A stretch of 64,000 nt of DNA, from positions 434,001 to 498,000 of the forward strand of contig JADKJB010000001.1 in assembly GCA_016722525.1 (NCBI GenBank). Direction: 5' to 3'. The stretch's first letter is position 1; every line of letters begins with the position of its first letter. Below are positions 1-9,267 of the stretch, one piece after another. The position numbers and the translations under genes are program-made. Below the pieces are notes generated by a model that saw only the letters and a program-made list of their open reading frames with translations, searched no databases and was not told the DNA's origin. This DNA is from Bacteroidota bacterium. GTDB taxonomy: Bacteria; Bacteroidota; Bacteroidia; AKYH767-A; OLB10.

Positions 1-1024
1 TGGTTCGTGAGATCGTGCAACTATATCCTGACATTGCGATTTTTTCTCTGGTAGATTTCTTAAATGAAGAAGATCGCAAATACATTTTAAATGGGAAACA
101 GGCGACAACATCCTTCATTCAAAAATTGCCCTTCGCAAAAAAACATTACAGGAATTATCTTCCCCTTTTTCCAACTGCGATAGAAAGCATGGACTTGTCA
201 GAATTTGATCTCATTATTTCTTCATCATCGGCGGTTGCAAAAGGCATCAAAAAAAATCCCGGTCAGATTCATATTTGTTACTGCCATTCTCCGGTAAGAT
301 ATGCATGGGATCTTGAAGAGGAATATCTCTCACAGCTTTCCTGGATAAAAAGACAATTGTCGAAACCGGTATTAAAATATATACGCAAATGGGACCTGAG
401 CACAACAAAAAGAGTAGATTTTTTTATTGCTAATTCCAGAAACATTGGCGAAAGAATCAGCAGGATTTATGGCCGTCCATCCAAAGTTGTTTATCCTCCT
501 GTTGACATTAAAAGTTTTTACCCGGTAGAAAAAAAAGAGGACTACTATTTCACCACTTTAAGAATAGTTCCTTATAAAAAACTGGATCTTATCATAGAAA
601 CTTTCAATCAATTTCCTGACAAAAAATTAATTGTATGTGGTGATGGGCCTTCATTAAATAAAATAAAAGCGTTAGCAAAACAGAATATTCAATTTGCCGG
701 ATTTGTAAATCGTGAAACCCTGATAAAATATATGCAAAAAGCAAAAGCATTTATTTTAGCTGCGGAAGAAGATTTTGGCATCACCAGTATTGAAGCTCAA
801 AGTTGTTGCACACCGGTGATTGCCTATAAAAAAAGGGGGGTATTTAGAGACTGTGATAGAAGGGAAAACGGGATTGTTTTTTGAAGAGCAAACAGTTGAT
901 TGCTTAAAAAATGCGATCCTTCGTTTCGAAGCTACTGAAATGCTTTTCCAAAAATCAGATTTCATTGCCAACGTTGAGGTGTTTTCAATTGAAAACTTTC
1001 GAGTTAATTTAAAAATTGCATTGA
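1..1024 (+). CDS. GT4-family glycosyltransferase, 5' partial, frameshifted
   Basis: This is a cytoplasmic glycosyltransferase of the GT4/GT-B type that adds a sugar during surface-polysaccharide assembly. The reading frame is already open at base 3 and the conserved N-terminal glycine-rich loop is missing, so the true start lies upstream of the window. Visible family landmarks are the HICYCHSPVRYAWD block, the LRIVPYKKLDLII block opening the nucleotide-binding domain, and the EDFGITSIEAQS donor-site motif with its Glu residues. The frame breaks at about 829-840 in a run of seven A and six G. Reading six A restores AYKKGGYLETVIEGKTGLFF in the next frame. A second indel near 1012 (an A5 run) would give a TGA at 1022-1024 overlapping the next ATG. 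Donor and acceptor sugars cannot be predicted. The family call is firm; the exact 3' end is inferred. Confidence 0.8.
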
Positions 1025-2303
1025 TGAATATCTGGCAGGAAAGAATATATCTAATTAATTTTATACTACTTTGCCTTGTTGCCTGCTTCCCTGTTTTAAA
1101 CATGAAAGCAACAGTAATTTTTATCATATGTTTTACAAGTGTCAGTTTTATTACCGGTCTTATTTGGAATATTAAAAAAATTAATAGTGCCAGAGTAAAA
1201 GAATTGTTCTTGTTGTTATTCCCTTTTTACTATTTTTCTCGTACCTATATTACAGATCGATCCCCTGAGTCCATATTTTATCTGGAAGTTTCTTTGAGTT
1301 TATTGGCATTTCCAATTGCTTTCTTTTTTTATGCCACTTTACATGGATGATAAAAAGAGAGGAATCATCAACGCAGCTTTATTTTTCCACATTTGCTATT
1401 ATTTTTTACGGACTTATAAATGTTGTCATTAAACTTTTGAATAATCTGGGGCCTGATAAATTCTGGAAAACCCCCGGAGATATGGTGAGTGATCCTTCCT
1501 TTGCTTTCCTTATTCGCACCGCATTCGAAAAAACAGTAAAGCTTCATCCTACCTACGCATCCATATTTCTTGGTATAACCATATTGTTATTATTGGATCA
1601 ACTTTTAAGGAAATTTCAAAGTTTAAATTGGAATCAAAAGTTTTTATTCTATTCCTCCATAAGTATAGCTTTGTTATTGCAAGGGATACTGGCTTCCAGG
1701 ACTCCTTTTATGGCCACCATGCTTGGAGCCTTTTTGCTATTTTTTTTCCACCTCAAAAAAAAGATTTATGGCCTATACGTTATTGCGGGAATGGCACTAA
1801 TTACGCTCACATTGGCAGTTTTTGTTCCCTCCTTTTCTTCAAGGTTTAAAGAGATTTCGATTACAAATACCCAATTACCTACTGGCAGCCATGAGAACTC
1901 GTTCAATATTCGAACAGGAATTTATAAATGCAGCATGGAGTTAATTTCTGACCATTGGTTTTGGGGAGTAGGGCCGGGAAATGTACAAGCCATGCTCAAC
2001 ACCTGTTATAATGAAATATCAAAAGTTGTTTACGAAAACAAAAACTACAATACACATAATCAGTTTCTCGATTATTGGGCAGGATTAGGCTTTCTGGGAC
2101 CACTTTCTTTAATTTTGATTTTACTGTACAATAGTTATAAAAACGTAAAAATCAAAAATTACATTGTCCCTGCCTTAAGTGTGCTTTTTCTTATCGGATT
2201 ATTTACAGAAAACCTACTTACCCGACAAAACGGCATAGTACCTTTTGCTTATTTTATTAGTTGTTATTTTTTTAGTAGTTCACCTCAAAGCAGCCGTAAA
2301 TAA
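1024..2303 (+). CDS. O-antigen ligase/polymerase (Wzy/WaaL-like), frameshifted
   Basis: This polytopic inner-membrane protein of the O-antigen ligase/polymerase superfamily probably polymerises or ligates the repeat units made by the neighbouring transferases. The first part (1024-1350) carries membrane segments and the typical SLSLLAFPIAF stretch. The second part (1347-2303, 318 residues) has about eight more membrane segments, the GVGPGN motif and the THNQFLDYWAGLGFLGP block that marks the Wzy_C region. The two parts overlap by an ATGA at 1347-1350. Together they make about 425 residues, the usual size for the family, and neither half looks complete, so I read one gene with an indel near 1330-1350. 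A natural split into two coupled genes is the alternative. The ATG at 1024 was chosen because it precedes the first membrane helix and overlaps the inferred stop of the upstream gene. Ligase and polymerase roles cannot be told apart from sequence. Confidence 0.75.
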
Positions 2304-2432
2304 TTGCATTCCAAAGTTTTAAACAAAAGAAACTTTCTTTTTTTAAGCACAATAGGCTAACTGAGCAGAACAAACTAACAATTATCTGTTAAGAAAGCAT
2401 TCCATAAATCATGGTTAGGGCCTACTTTTTCG

Positions 2433-2440
2433 TAGTTTTG
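2433..2440 (+). promoter_or_regulatory. Bacteroidota -7 promoter element
   Basis: TAGTTTTG matches the TAnnTTTG -7 consensus of Bacteroidota primary-sigma promoters. It lies 47 bases before the TTG start of the glycosylphosphotransferase, in the 184-base gap after the ligase gene. No clear TTTG -33 partner is visible, so the call rests on the -7 element and its position. Confidence 0.4.
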
Positions 2441-2487
2441 CGCAGTAAATCAACCTTTTCCAAAAATCAGGAACTAAATAAATCGGC

Positions 2488-3828
2488 TTGACCAGATATT
2501 CACAATACATAAAGAGGATAAACATTGTAAGCGATTTAGTGATATTAAACGGCGTTTATACTGCTGTTTTTTACTTTAAATTCGGTGCTTTTCACGATCC
2601 ATTTACCTTTATGCTCTTTTATATCAATTTCGCATGGATCTTCGCTACATCCATGGTTAAGCCCTATGATATATCAAGAACTTCTACTTTTTATAAGGTT
2701 TTGCGTTCCACATTTTTTGTTTTGGCAGTGCATGTACTTTTAGTCTGCGCCTATTACGTTTTTGAGCAAACCCATCGTTATTCCAGAGAATTGTTGCTGC
2801 TCATGTATATGAGTTTGTTTGTGATTTCTTTTTTCTACAAATTATTGTTCCATTATGCCATCAAATTTGCCCGGCGGCAAGGAATGAATTACAGAAATAT
2901 TGTGATCATTACTCAAAACGACAATCCTATACAATTACAATCTTACTTAAATTCTCATCCTGAATACGGATACAGGGTAAAAAAAGTGATTGATACTGAT
3001 CGTCCCGAGAACAATAGTTTTCAGGAGGATCTAAAACAATACTCTTTAGAAAATGGGATCCATGAAATTTTTTATTCCATGTCGGCAATTAATTCTGAAA
3101 CTCTGGCTGATCTCATGAATTTTGCTGAGGAAAATCTTATTCGCATGCGATTGATTGCAGATTTTAAATGGGTGACTGTCAGAGATCTTGAGTTAGAAAA
3201 AATTGGTAATGTCCCGGTAATGAAGGTTCATACTACACCTTTGGATGATTGGGATAAACAATTATCCAAACGCATTTTCGATATCCTGTTTTCAACTATA
3301 ATAATTGTTTCTTTATTAAGCTGGCTACTGCCTATTCTTGCTCTATTTATAAAACTGGATACTAAAGGGCCAGTATTCTTTAAACAGCAGAACGGGACGT
3401 GACAACAAATGGTTTTGGTGTTATAAACTTCGCACCATGTATTTAAATGATCATGCCGATATTATTCAGGCAACGGAAAATGATGATAGAATAACTCCTT
3501 TCGGCAAGTTCTTAAGAAATTCAAGTCTGGATGAATTGCCCCAGTTTTTAAATGTTTTTATCGGTAATATGTCTGTAGTAGGGCCTCCCATATGCTTAAG
3601 CATACCCAAGATTTTTCCATTGAAGTGGATAAATTTATGTCACGACACCGTATAAAGCCTGGCATTACCGGATTGGCACAAACGATGGGTTATCGAGGAG
3701 AGACGGTTGAACTGGAACAAAAGAAAAACCGGGTCAAGTTGGACCTATTTTATATGAACAATTGGACTTTTTTGTTCGATTTAAAGATAATTTTCAATAC
3801 CGTAGTCAGTATATTGAAACCCAACTAA
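2488..3828 (+). CDS. Polyprenyl glycosylphosphotransferase (WcaJ-like), frameshifted
   Basis: This membrane enzyme transfers a sugar-1-phosphate to undecaprenyl phosphate and starts exopolysaccharide repeat-unit synthesis. The N-terminal half (2488-3250) has about four membrane helices and a CoA-binding-like domain. The C-terminal half is the bacterial sugar-transferase domain (PF02397 type), with KRIFDILFS, GPVFFKQQ, YKLRTM, SLDELPQFLNV and RIKPGITGLAQ. The coding sequence lies in three frames: 2488-3402, about 3403-3590, and 3592-3828. At about 3388 one base is missing from the expected QQRNGRDNKW block. At about 3590 the universal VVGPRPH motif is broken, reading VVGPPIC, and two bases appear lost. 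The start is a TTG at 2488, since no ATG precedes the first helix in frame. It sits directly before the ABC exporter genes. The family call is very secure; the sugar specificity is unknown. Confidence 0.88.
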
Positions 3829-3930
3829 GTCGTTATTGCAGCAGTGCAGAAACTAATTCAAGAGACTGATTCAAGCAGGAACCACATTCCGGCTGGCAAG
3901 TTGAATTTAAAGCCTTTTGCTTGGTTTTTA

Positions 3931-3963
3931 TTGGCTTAAGAACGACTTATTTTGCTAATTTTG
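3931..3963 (+). promoter_or_regulatory. Probable promoter of the ABC exporter genes
   Basis: TAATTTTG at 3956-3963 fits the Bacteroidota -7 consensus, and a TTGG at 3931-3934 lies about 22 bases upstream as a possible -33 element. The pair precedes the ATG of the permease gene at 3983 and would give a very short leader. Confidence 0.4.
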
Positions 3964-3982
3964 CTCTTCTTTGTCCGTGCCA

Positions 3983-4753
3983 ATGACACAATTTGCAAAT
4001 CCTTCTAAATTTACCGGGCTCATCGTTGCTTTAGCGTCGAAGACCATAAAACTTCGCTATAAAAATTCCATTTTTGGATATTTATGGAGCATGATGAATC
4101 CTTTGATTTATCTGATGATTTTCACATTTGTATTTGGCCATGTGTTTTCTGAAATTGACAGATATCCCTTATATGCATTAACAGGGTTAATATTTTGGAT
4201 TTTTTTTTCTACAACTACCATTCAGATAATAGAATCAATCATCAATAGTTCAGGGGTATTAAAATCAATTAATGTCCCAACAATTGCCTTTCCGCTTGCT
4301 GCACAACTTGCATCGATTATCAGTTTATTTCTTTCATTGATTCCATTTTTTATATTAATGTTATTCTTCGGGTTAAAACTTGGATGGGAAAGTTTGTTGT
4401 TTTTTCCTATTTTGCTACTATATACTTGTTTCACTTTAGGGGCTTCTTTGATATTAACCTCATTCAATGTATACTTTCGTGATATGCAACTTGCCTGGTC
4501 ATCCTTTATGCCGGCCATATTTTATGCAACACCCATCGCCTATACGTCAAGTTTGATTCCTGAAAAATTTCTTTGGGTGATAAAACTGAATCCTCTGTAT
4601 CATTTCGTGGAAGCTTTAAGAGAAGTATTATATTATAACCAGGTGCCTTCATTAGCAACATTTGCCTTGTTAACGAGCATTGGCGCAGCGATGCTTGCTT
4701 TAGGGTTGTTTGTATTTAATAAACTTGAAAAAGGTTTTGTTTCTCAATACTGA
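3983..4753 (+). CDS. Polysaccharide ABC exporter permease (Wzm-like)
   Basis: This is the membrane half of an ABC-2 type exporter that moves lipid-linked polysaccharide across the inner membrane. The protein is about 256 residues with six predicted helices. An amphipathic N-terminus followed by LRYKNSIFGYLWSMMNPLIYLMIFT is the typical start of Wzm/TagG permeases. The C-terminal WVIKLNPLYHFVEALREVLYY block is the conserved NP..HF motif. An in-frame TTG lies 12 bases upstream of the ATG, but the ATG at 3983 is preferred. The ATPase gene follows after 8 bases, so the two are surely cotranscribed. A Wzm/Wzt exporter together with a Wzy/WaaL-like enzyme suggests that export and ligation, or two polymers, are encoded in the same locus. 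Confidence 0.88.
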   Translation: MTQFANPSKFTGLIVALASKTIKLRYKNSIFGYLWSMMNPLIYLMIFTFVFGHVFSEIDRYPLYALTGLIFWIFFSTTTIQIIESIINSSGVLKSINVPTIAFPLAAQLASIISLFLSLIPFFILMLFFGLKLGWESLLFFPILLLYTCFTLGASLILTSFNVYFRDMQLAWSSFMPAIFYATPIAYTSSLIPEKFLWVIKLNPLYHFVEALREVLYYNQVPSLATFALLTSIGAAMLALGLFVFNKLEKGFVSQY

Positions 4754-4761
4754 TTGGGCCT

Positions 4762-5535
4762 ATGCAAGATAACAGAGAAGTAATAATCGAAGCAAAAAAT
4801 TTGTCAGTGAGTTTTTTAATTCAACGGCATGGCATCAACAATATTAAGGACTTCATTATTACCATGGGGATCAAAAGCCCTTTTGAAAAGAAAAATGTTT
4901 TAAAGAACCTTGATCTTACAATTTACAAAGGAGAGTGCCTTGGAGTAATGGGTCGTAACGGTTGTGGGAAAAGCACACTATTGAGAACAATCGCAGGAAT
5001 TATGACTCCTGATGGAGGCACACTTAAAGTGAATGGCCAGGTGGCACCTTTAATGGCTCTTGGGGTAGGGCTAGAGCCGGAGCTTTCAGGTTATGAAAAT
5101 ATTAAACTGGTTGGGACTCTCATGGGACTGACAAAAAAAGAACTAAAAGGTTCATTGGATTCAATCATTGATTTTTCAGAACTTACTACTGATGAGATTG
5201 AAATGCAGGTGAAACGTTATTCATCAGGAATGATGGCGCGACTTGCTTTCTCCATAGCAGTAGCGGTAGCTCCTGAAATCTTAATTATTGACGAAGCACT
5301 TGCTGTTGGCGATTTAGGGTTTCGTCAAAAATGCGCCAAACGGATTAATGAAATAAAAAATTCAGGCAGTACCATCATATATGTATCTCATCATTTGGAA
5401 GAGATTAAAAATATTTGCACCAGGGCGATATTTATGGAAGACGGTAAAATTGCGATTTCAGGTGATGTGAATGAAGTTTGCGACTATTACCAAACACATT
5501 TAAAAAGAAAAGTAGCCATCCAAACGGTTATTTGA
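4762..5535 (+). CDS. Polysaccharide ABC exporter ATPase (Wzt-like)
   Basis: This is the nucleotide-binding subunit that powers the Wzm-like permease encoded just upstream. The Walker A motif is GRNGCGKST (near residue 65), the signature is YSSGMMARLAFSIA, Walker B is EILIIDEALAVGD, and the switch histidine lies in YVSHHLEEI. All catalytic residues are present. At 257 residues it lacks the C-terminal carbohydrate-binding domain found in long Wzt proteins. It therefore belongs to the short TagH/KpsT-like group that does not recognise a capped chain end. It starts 8 bases after the permease stop. Confidence 0.9.
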   Translation: MQDNREVIIEAKNLSVSFLIQRHGINNIKDFIITMGIKSPFEKKNVLKNLDLTIYKGECLGVMGRNGCGKSTLLRTIAGIMTPDGGTLKVNGQVAPLMALGVGLEPELSGYENIKLVGTLMGLTKKELKGSLDSIIDFSELTTDEIEMQVKRYSSGMMARLAFSIAVAVAPEILIIDEALAVGDLGFRQKCAKRINEIKNSGSTIIYVSHHLEEIKNICTRAIFMEDGKIAISGDVNEVCDYYQTHLKRKVAIQTVI

Positions 5536-5579
5536 AAAAATGATCCTGCAACTAAATAGTATTTTGATTGTATGCCCTC

Positions 5580-6651
5580 ATGATTAATGTAACTAAAACC
5601 TTTCTTCCTCCTATTGATGAATTTAAATCGATACTACAACGCGCATGGGATAAAACGTGGATTACGAATCGTGGAGAATTGGTTAAAGAGCTGGAACAGT
5701 CGTTAAAAAATATACTTGGAGTACCATTTATTCCTCTTACCAATAATGGACCTATTCCACTTCAAATTGCAATTAAGACATTGGAATTAAAAGGTGAACT
5801 AATTACAACTCCATTTAGCTATGTAGCCACTACCTCCACGATTGTTTGGGAAAATTGCCAGCCCGTTTTTGTCGACATAAATCCTGATTACCTTACTATT
5901 GATGAAACCAAAATTGAAGCGCGAATAACTGCTAAAACAACAGCAATTCTGGCCACACATGTTTTTGGAAACCCCTGCGATGTTGAGGCCATTGATCGCA
6001 TTGCACAAAAACATAAACTTAAAGTCATATATGATGCAGCCCATTGTTTCGGAGTAAAATTAAGGACCAATCTATATTTAATTTTGGTGATGTAAGTACC
6101 TGTAGTTTTCATGCCACAAAATTGTTTCATACTGCTGAAGGAGGAGCGATGTTCACCAAAAATGAAGATTTACACAACAAGCTCTTTTACCATCATAACT
6201 TTGGCCATAAAGGCCCCTTATCCTTTCAAGGAATTGGTATCAATGCTAAAATGTCGGAGGTGAATGCAGCGGTAGGACTTGCGGTTCTCCCTTACTTAAG
6301 TGAAATATTGAATTCCCGAAAAAACATTGTAGCTACTTACAATACGCTTCTTGAAAACTCCGATGTTCGACTGCTGAAAATAAGAGCTAACACGACTTGG
6401 AATTATAGTTATTATCCGGTGCTATTCCAATCAGAGGCTGTATTGCTCAGGGTGCTAGAAGCGCTGAATAAAACGCAATTTATCCACGCCGCTATTTCTA
6501 TCCTTCGCTTTCTTCTCTTCCTTATGTAAGCAAGCAATCAACACCAATTGCCGATTCTATTGCTTCATCTGTACTTTGCTTGCCTTTATACCATGATTTA
6601 GCAATTGAAGCTATTGAAGAAATAGTTAAAATTATAAGAGCACACACCTGA
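5580..6651 (+). CDS. DegT/DnrJ/EryC1-family sugar aminotransferase, frameshifted
   Basis: This PLP-dependent aminotransferase makes an amino sugar from a nucleotide-linked keto-sugar. Family motifs are WITNRGELVKELE near the N-terminus, TTPFSYVATTSTIVW, the PLP aspartate in YDAAHCFGV, and the Schiff-base lysine in FHATKLFHTAEGG. The stretch TPFSYVATT..VFGNPCDVEAID recalls the VioA-type (4-amino-4,6-dideoxyglucose) branch, but I cannot assign the substrate. The frame breaks twice. At about 6056 an A run is one base short. At about 6484 a shift restores the conserved RRYFYPSLS motif and continues to a TGA at 6649-6651, overlapping the next ATG. The ATG at 5580 is preferred over an upstream in-frame TTG at 5568. 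Two acyltransferases follow, which suggests that the new amino group is N-acylated. Confidence 0.85.
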
Positions 6652-7613
6652 TGAAATTTACATTAAAAGATATTGAGGACTTTTTAGTAAAAACAGGTTA
6701 TGATTTTTCCATAAAGGGAGAAGTTCCCAAAAGTAATGGCTCCTATTCACTCAGTAGCTCCAGGAATAAAATCGACCATGGATTGTATTATTTCACTGCA
6801 GCATCTATTGAGGAAGCAGATCAAATTTCAAACAGCATCCTACTCACAGATGCTTCGGAGTTACGGGGTTCAAACAATATTATTATTACAGTAAAATATC
6901 CGCAATTAATCCATTACAAATTAGCTTTAAGTAAGGAAAGCAGAATTAAACCATCCATACATCCAACTGCAATCATTCATCCTAATGCACAAATCGCGGC
7001 CTCAGCGCATATCGGTCCTTTTTGTATAATTGAAGAATGCCTGATCGGCGAAAATGTTTCCTTGCTGGGCCATATCACAGTAAATAACAATTGTGAAATA
7101 ATGGCTAACAGTGTTATTGAATCCCATTCGGTAATAGGTGCCCGCGGCATGGCCTGGATATGGGATGAAAGTGGCAACCGGGTTATGCAGCCACAAATAG
7201 GAGGCGTGATTATTGAAGAAGATTGCATTTTAGGAACCGGGATCGCCATTGTTCGCGGATCTTTAAATGAAAATACTATTATTGGAAAAGGAACAGTAAT
7301 GGCACATGGCACTAAAATAGGTCATGGCTGCATTATAGGAAAGCACGTTCATTTTGCAAACAATGTTAGTATAGCCGGCAATGCTACAATTGGTGATCGT
7401 GTATTTCTGGGAAGCGGATGTGTGGTGTCATCAAATGTAACGATTGGCGAAAGTTGCATTATTGGAGCAGGCGCAGTTGTTCACAAATCTATTATGGATA
7501 CTTACTGCACTATTGCAGGAGTTCCGGCAGTAATAATAAAGCGAAACAATTTCGAATCCAAACCCAAAGGGGCTCCCAAACCTTATCATAATAAAATTAA
7601 AAAAAATGACTAA
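6651..7613 (+). CDS. Left-handed beta-helix acyltransferase with N-terminal domain
   Basis: This 320-residue hexapeptide-repeat acyltransferase resembles LpxD in layout. An N-terminal alpha/beta domain of about 100 residues is followed by a left-handed beta-helix from about residue 105 to 300. The helix shows many imperfect [IV]-G-x-x-x-x turns such as IGPFCIIEECLIGENV, IIGKGTVMAHGTKIGHG and ATIGDRVFLGSG. It probably transfers an acyl or acetyl group to an amino sugar attached to a nucleotide. The start codon overlaps the stop of the aminotransferase gene (TGATG), and its 3' end overlaps the next acyltransferase by 8 bases, indicating tight coupling. A role in lipid A synthesis is less likely because of the polysaccharide context. 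Confidence 0.8.
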   Translation: MKFTLKDIEDFLVKTGYDFSIKGEVPKSNGSYSLSSSRNKIDHGLYYFTAASIEEADQISNSILLTDASELRGSNNIIITVKYPQLIHYKLALSKESRIKPSIHPTAIIHPNAQIAASAHIGPFCIIEECLIGENVSLLGHITVNNNCEIMANSVIESHSVIGARGMAWIWDESGNRVMQPQIGGVIIEEDCILGTGIAIVRGSLNENTIIGKGTVMAHGTKIGHGCIIGKHVHFANNVSIAGNATIGDRVFLGSGCVVSSNVTIGESCIIGAGAVVHKSIMDTYCTIAGVPAVIIKRNNFESKPKGAPKPYHNKIKKND

Positions 7614-8160
7614 TCCATTCAGCTTTATTTCAGAAAAAGCGACTGTCGGAAAAAATGTTACAATTGGAAATTTTTGCCACATAGAAGCCGATGTAATAAT
7701 TGGTGATGATGTTGTTATTGGAAATTATTCTATGATTCAAAATGGCAGCCGAATTGGAAACAAAACAAAAATTGGTACTTATACAAAAATAGGATCTAAT
7801 TGTAAGATAGGCTCAGGGTGTAGTTTTACATCCTATTGTGAAATTCGCGATAATTGTGAATTAGGAAACAATGTTTCAATGGGCAGCAGATGTACCCTAT
7901 CAGCAAATACCCTGGTAGAAGACGATGTATTAATGAAATATGCTTTTGTTGTTACCGACACCCCGGTGTTATCAAAAAACAATGAAAAAAAATCAGGGAA
8001 ATTGAAAAAAGGCTCCAAGTTCGGAGCCAATGTCACTATCATGCCAAATGTCACTATAGGCGAGAACGCCGAAATAGGAGCCTGCTCGCAAGTGAGAGTT
8101 GATGTTCCGGACAATGAAGTTTGGTATGGAAGTCCCGCAAAGTTCTACAGGAAATCTTAA
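7606..8160 (+). CDS. Hexapeptide-repeat (LbH) N-acetyltransferase
   Basis: This 184-residue acyltransferase consists almost entirely of left-handed beta-helix. Hexapeptide turns run from about residue 10 to 175 (for example ATVGKNVTIGNFCHIEADVI and IGNKTKIGTYTKIGSNCKIG). The C-terminus ends in the usual VWYGSPAKFYRKS motif (GxPAK), typical of trimeric sugar O- or N-acetyltransferases of the WbpD/FdtC/VioB kind. It overlaps the preceding acyltransferase by 8 bases. The order aminotransferase, LbH enzyme, LbH enzyme suggests successive modification of one amino sugar or two acylations at different positions. Substrate and acyl donor are not evident. Confidence 0.82.
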   Translation: MTNPFSFISEKATVGKNVTIGNFCHIEADVIIGDDVVIGNYSMIQNGSRIGNKTKIGTYTKIGSNCKIGSGCSFTSYCEIRDNCELGNNVSMGSRCTLSANTLVEDDVLMKYAFVVTDTPVLSKNNEKKSGKLKKGSKFGANVTIMPNVTIGENAEIGACSQVRVDVPDNEVWYGSPAKFYRKS

Positions 8161-8245
8161 AAATAAAATCCACAACCTGAGAGCTACAAAATGGTGAAAG
8201 GGAGTTAATGAAATTAAAAATCCTATCTAGATTGCACATTTTTTA

Positions 8246-9265
8246 ATGGAGAATAATACAGCTAATAGAAAAAATGAACTAACTTCCATGCCTATGGTTT
8301 CGGTTTGTATTCAAACTTACCGGCATGTGAATTTTATTAAACAGTGCCTTGATAGCATTCTGCAACAACAAACAACTTTTAACTTTGAAATTATACTGGG
8401 TGAGGATGAATCTGATGATGGCACCAGAGAAATTTGCACTACTTATGCGGAATTGCACCCCGATACTATCAGGCTCTTTTTACGAAGCAGAAAAGATGTT
8501 ATTCGAATAGATGGGAAAGAAACTGGCAGGTATAATTTTAAAGAAAATCTGAAAGTCTGCAGGGGAAAATACATCGCATTGTGTGAAGGTGATGACTACT
8601 GGACAGATTCCTCAAAACTACAGAAACAATATGAATTTCTGGAATCAAACCCTGAGTATTCAGTTTGTTTTCATAAAGTCAAAATATTAAAAAACAACGA
8701 ACTTTTAGAAGATTACATTACAAGGGTTCCTGCGCCGTCATCCACTTATTCAGATTTGGCAAAGGGAAATTATATTCATACACCTTCAGTCATGTTTCGT
8801 AATGGCATTGAATTGCCTAAATGGTTTGACGAAATTTTGGCAGGAGATTATGCATTGCATATTTTAAATGCTCTGAGAGGAAAATTGTTTTGCATGAATG
8901 AGGCAATGGCTGTTTACCGCGTACATGAAGGTGGGATTTGGTCGACAACCAGTGAAGAAACGAACCAGCTGAGATGGTTACTGGTACTTACAACGCTCTG
9001 CGATAATTTAACAGGAGAAATAAAAGAGCAACTGGATGACCAGCGACTTGAATGGGCCATGATCTTATATAACAAAGGATTTCAAAAAGAGACAACAGCT
9101 ATTTTAAGTAGTGGGGTTGGAAAAATATTAAAGTTACAAACCGACTTAGTTCTTGAACAGAACCGTCTTTTACAAAACCCCCAACATTTTGCATCGAAAG
9201 TGTCTGGAACTTTCCTATTAAAAGCACTTCGTGCCAAACTTTTTAAAAATTCTATAAACAATTAG
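8246..9265 (+). CDS. GT2-family glycosyltransferase
   Basis: This 339-residue GT-A fold glycosyltransferase has its catalytic domain at the N-terminus (about residues 15-230). It opens with VSVCIQTYRHVNFIKQCLDS. The nucleotide-binding aspartates are in LGEDESDDGTREI, the metal-binding GDDYW motif is in IALCEGDDYWTD, and a later FDEILAGDYAL segment holds the candidate catalytic acidic residues. No membrane helix is visible, so it works on the cytoplasmic face. Its stop is followed after 2 bases by the next GT2 gene, so they are coexpressed. Donor sugar unknown. Confidence 0.88.
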   Translation: MENNTANRKNELTSMPMVSVCIQTYRHVNFIKQCLDSILQQQTTFNFEIILGEDESDDGTREICTTYAELHPDTIRLFLRSRKDVIRIDGKETGRYNFKENLKVCRGKYIALCEGDDYWTDSSKLQKQYEFLESNPEYSVCFHKVKILKNNELLEDYITRVPAPSSTYSDLAKGNYIHTPSVMFRNGIELPKWFDEILAGDYALHILNALRGKLFCMNEAMAVYRVHEGGIWSTTSEETNQLRWLLVLTTLCDNLTGEIKEQLDDQRLEWAMILYNKGFQKETTAILSSGVGKILKLQTDLVLEQNRLLQNPQHFASKVSGTFLLKALRAKLFKNSINN

Positions 9266-9267
9266 AG

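Noticed and set aside
820..1350. One 176-residue protein joining GT C-terminus and membrane helices
   Set aside because: The first part continues the GT4 protein and the second starts the ligase; the apparent fusion disappears if one A is removed near 1012.
3388..3600. Natural three-way split of the glycosylphosphotransferase
   Set aside because: The breaks fall inside catalytic motifs, so split subunits would not work; indels in one gene explain it better.
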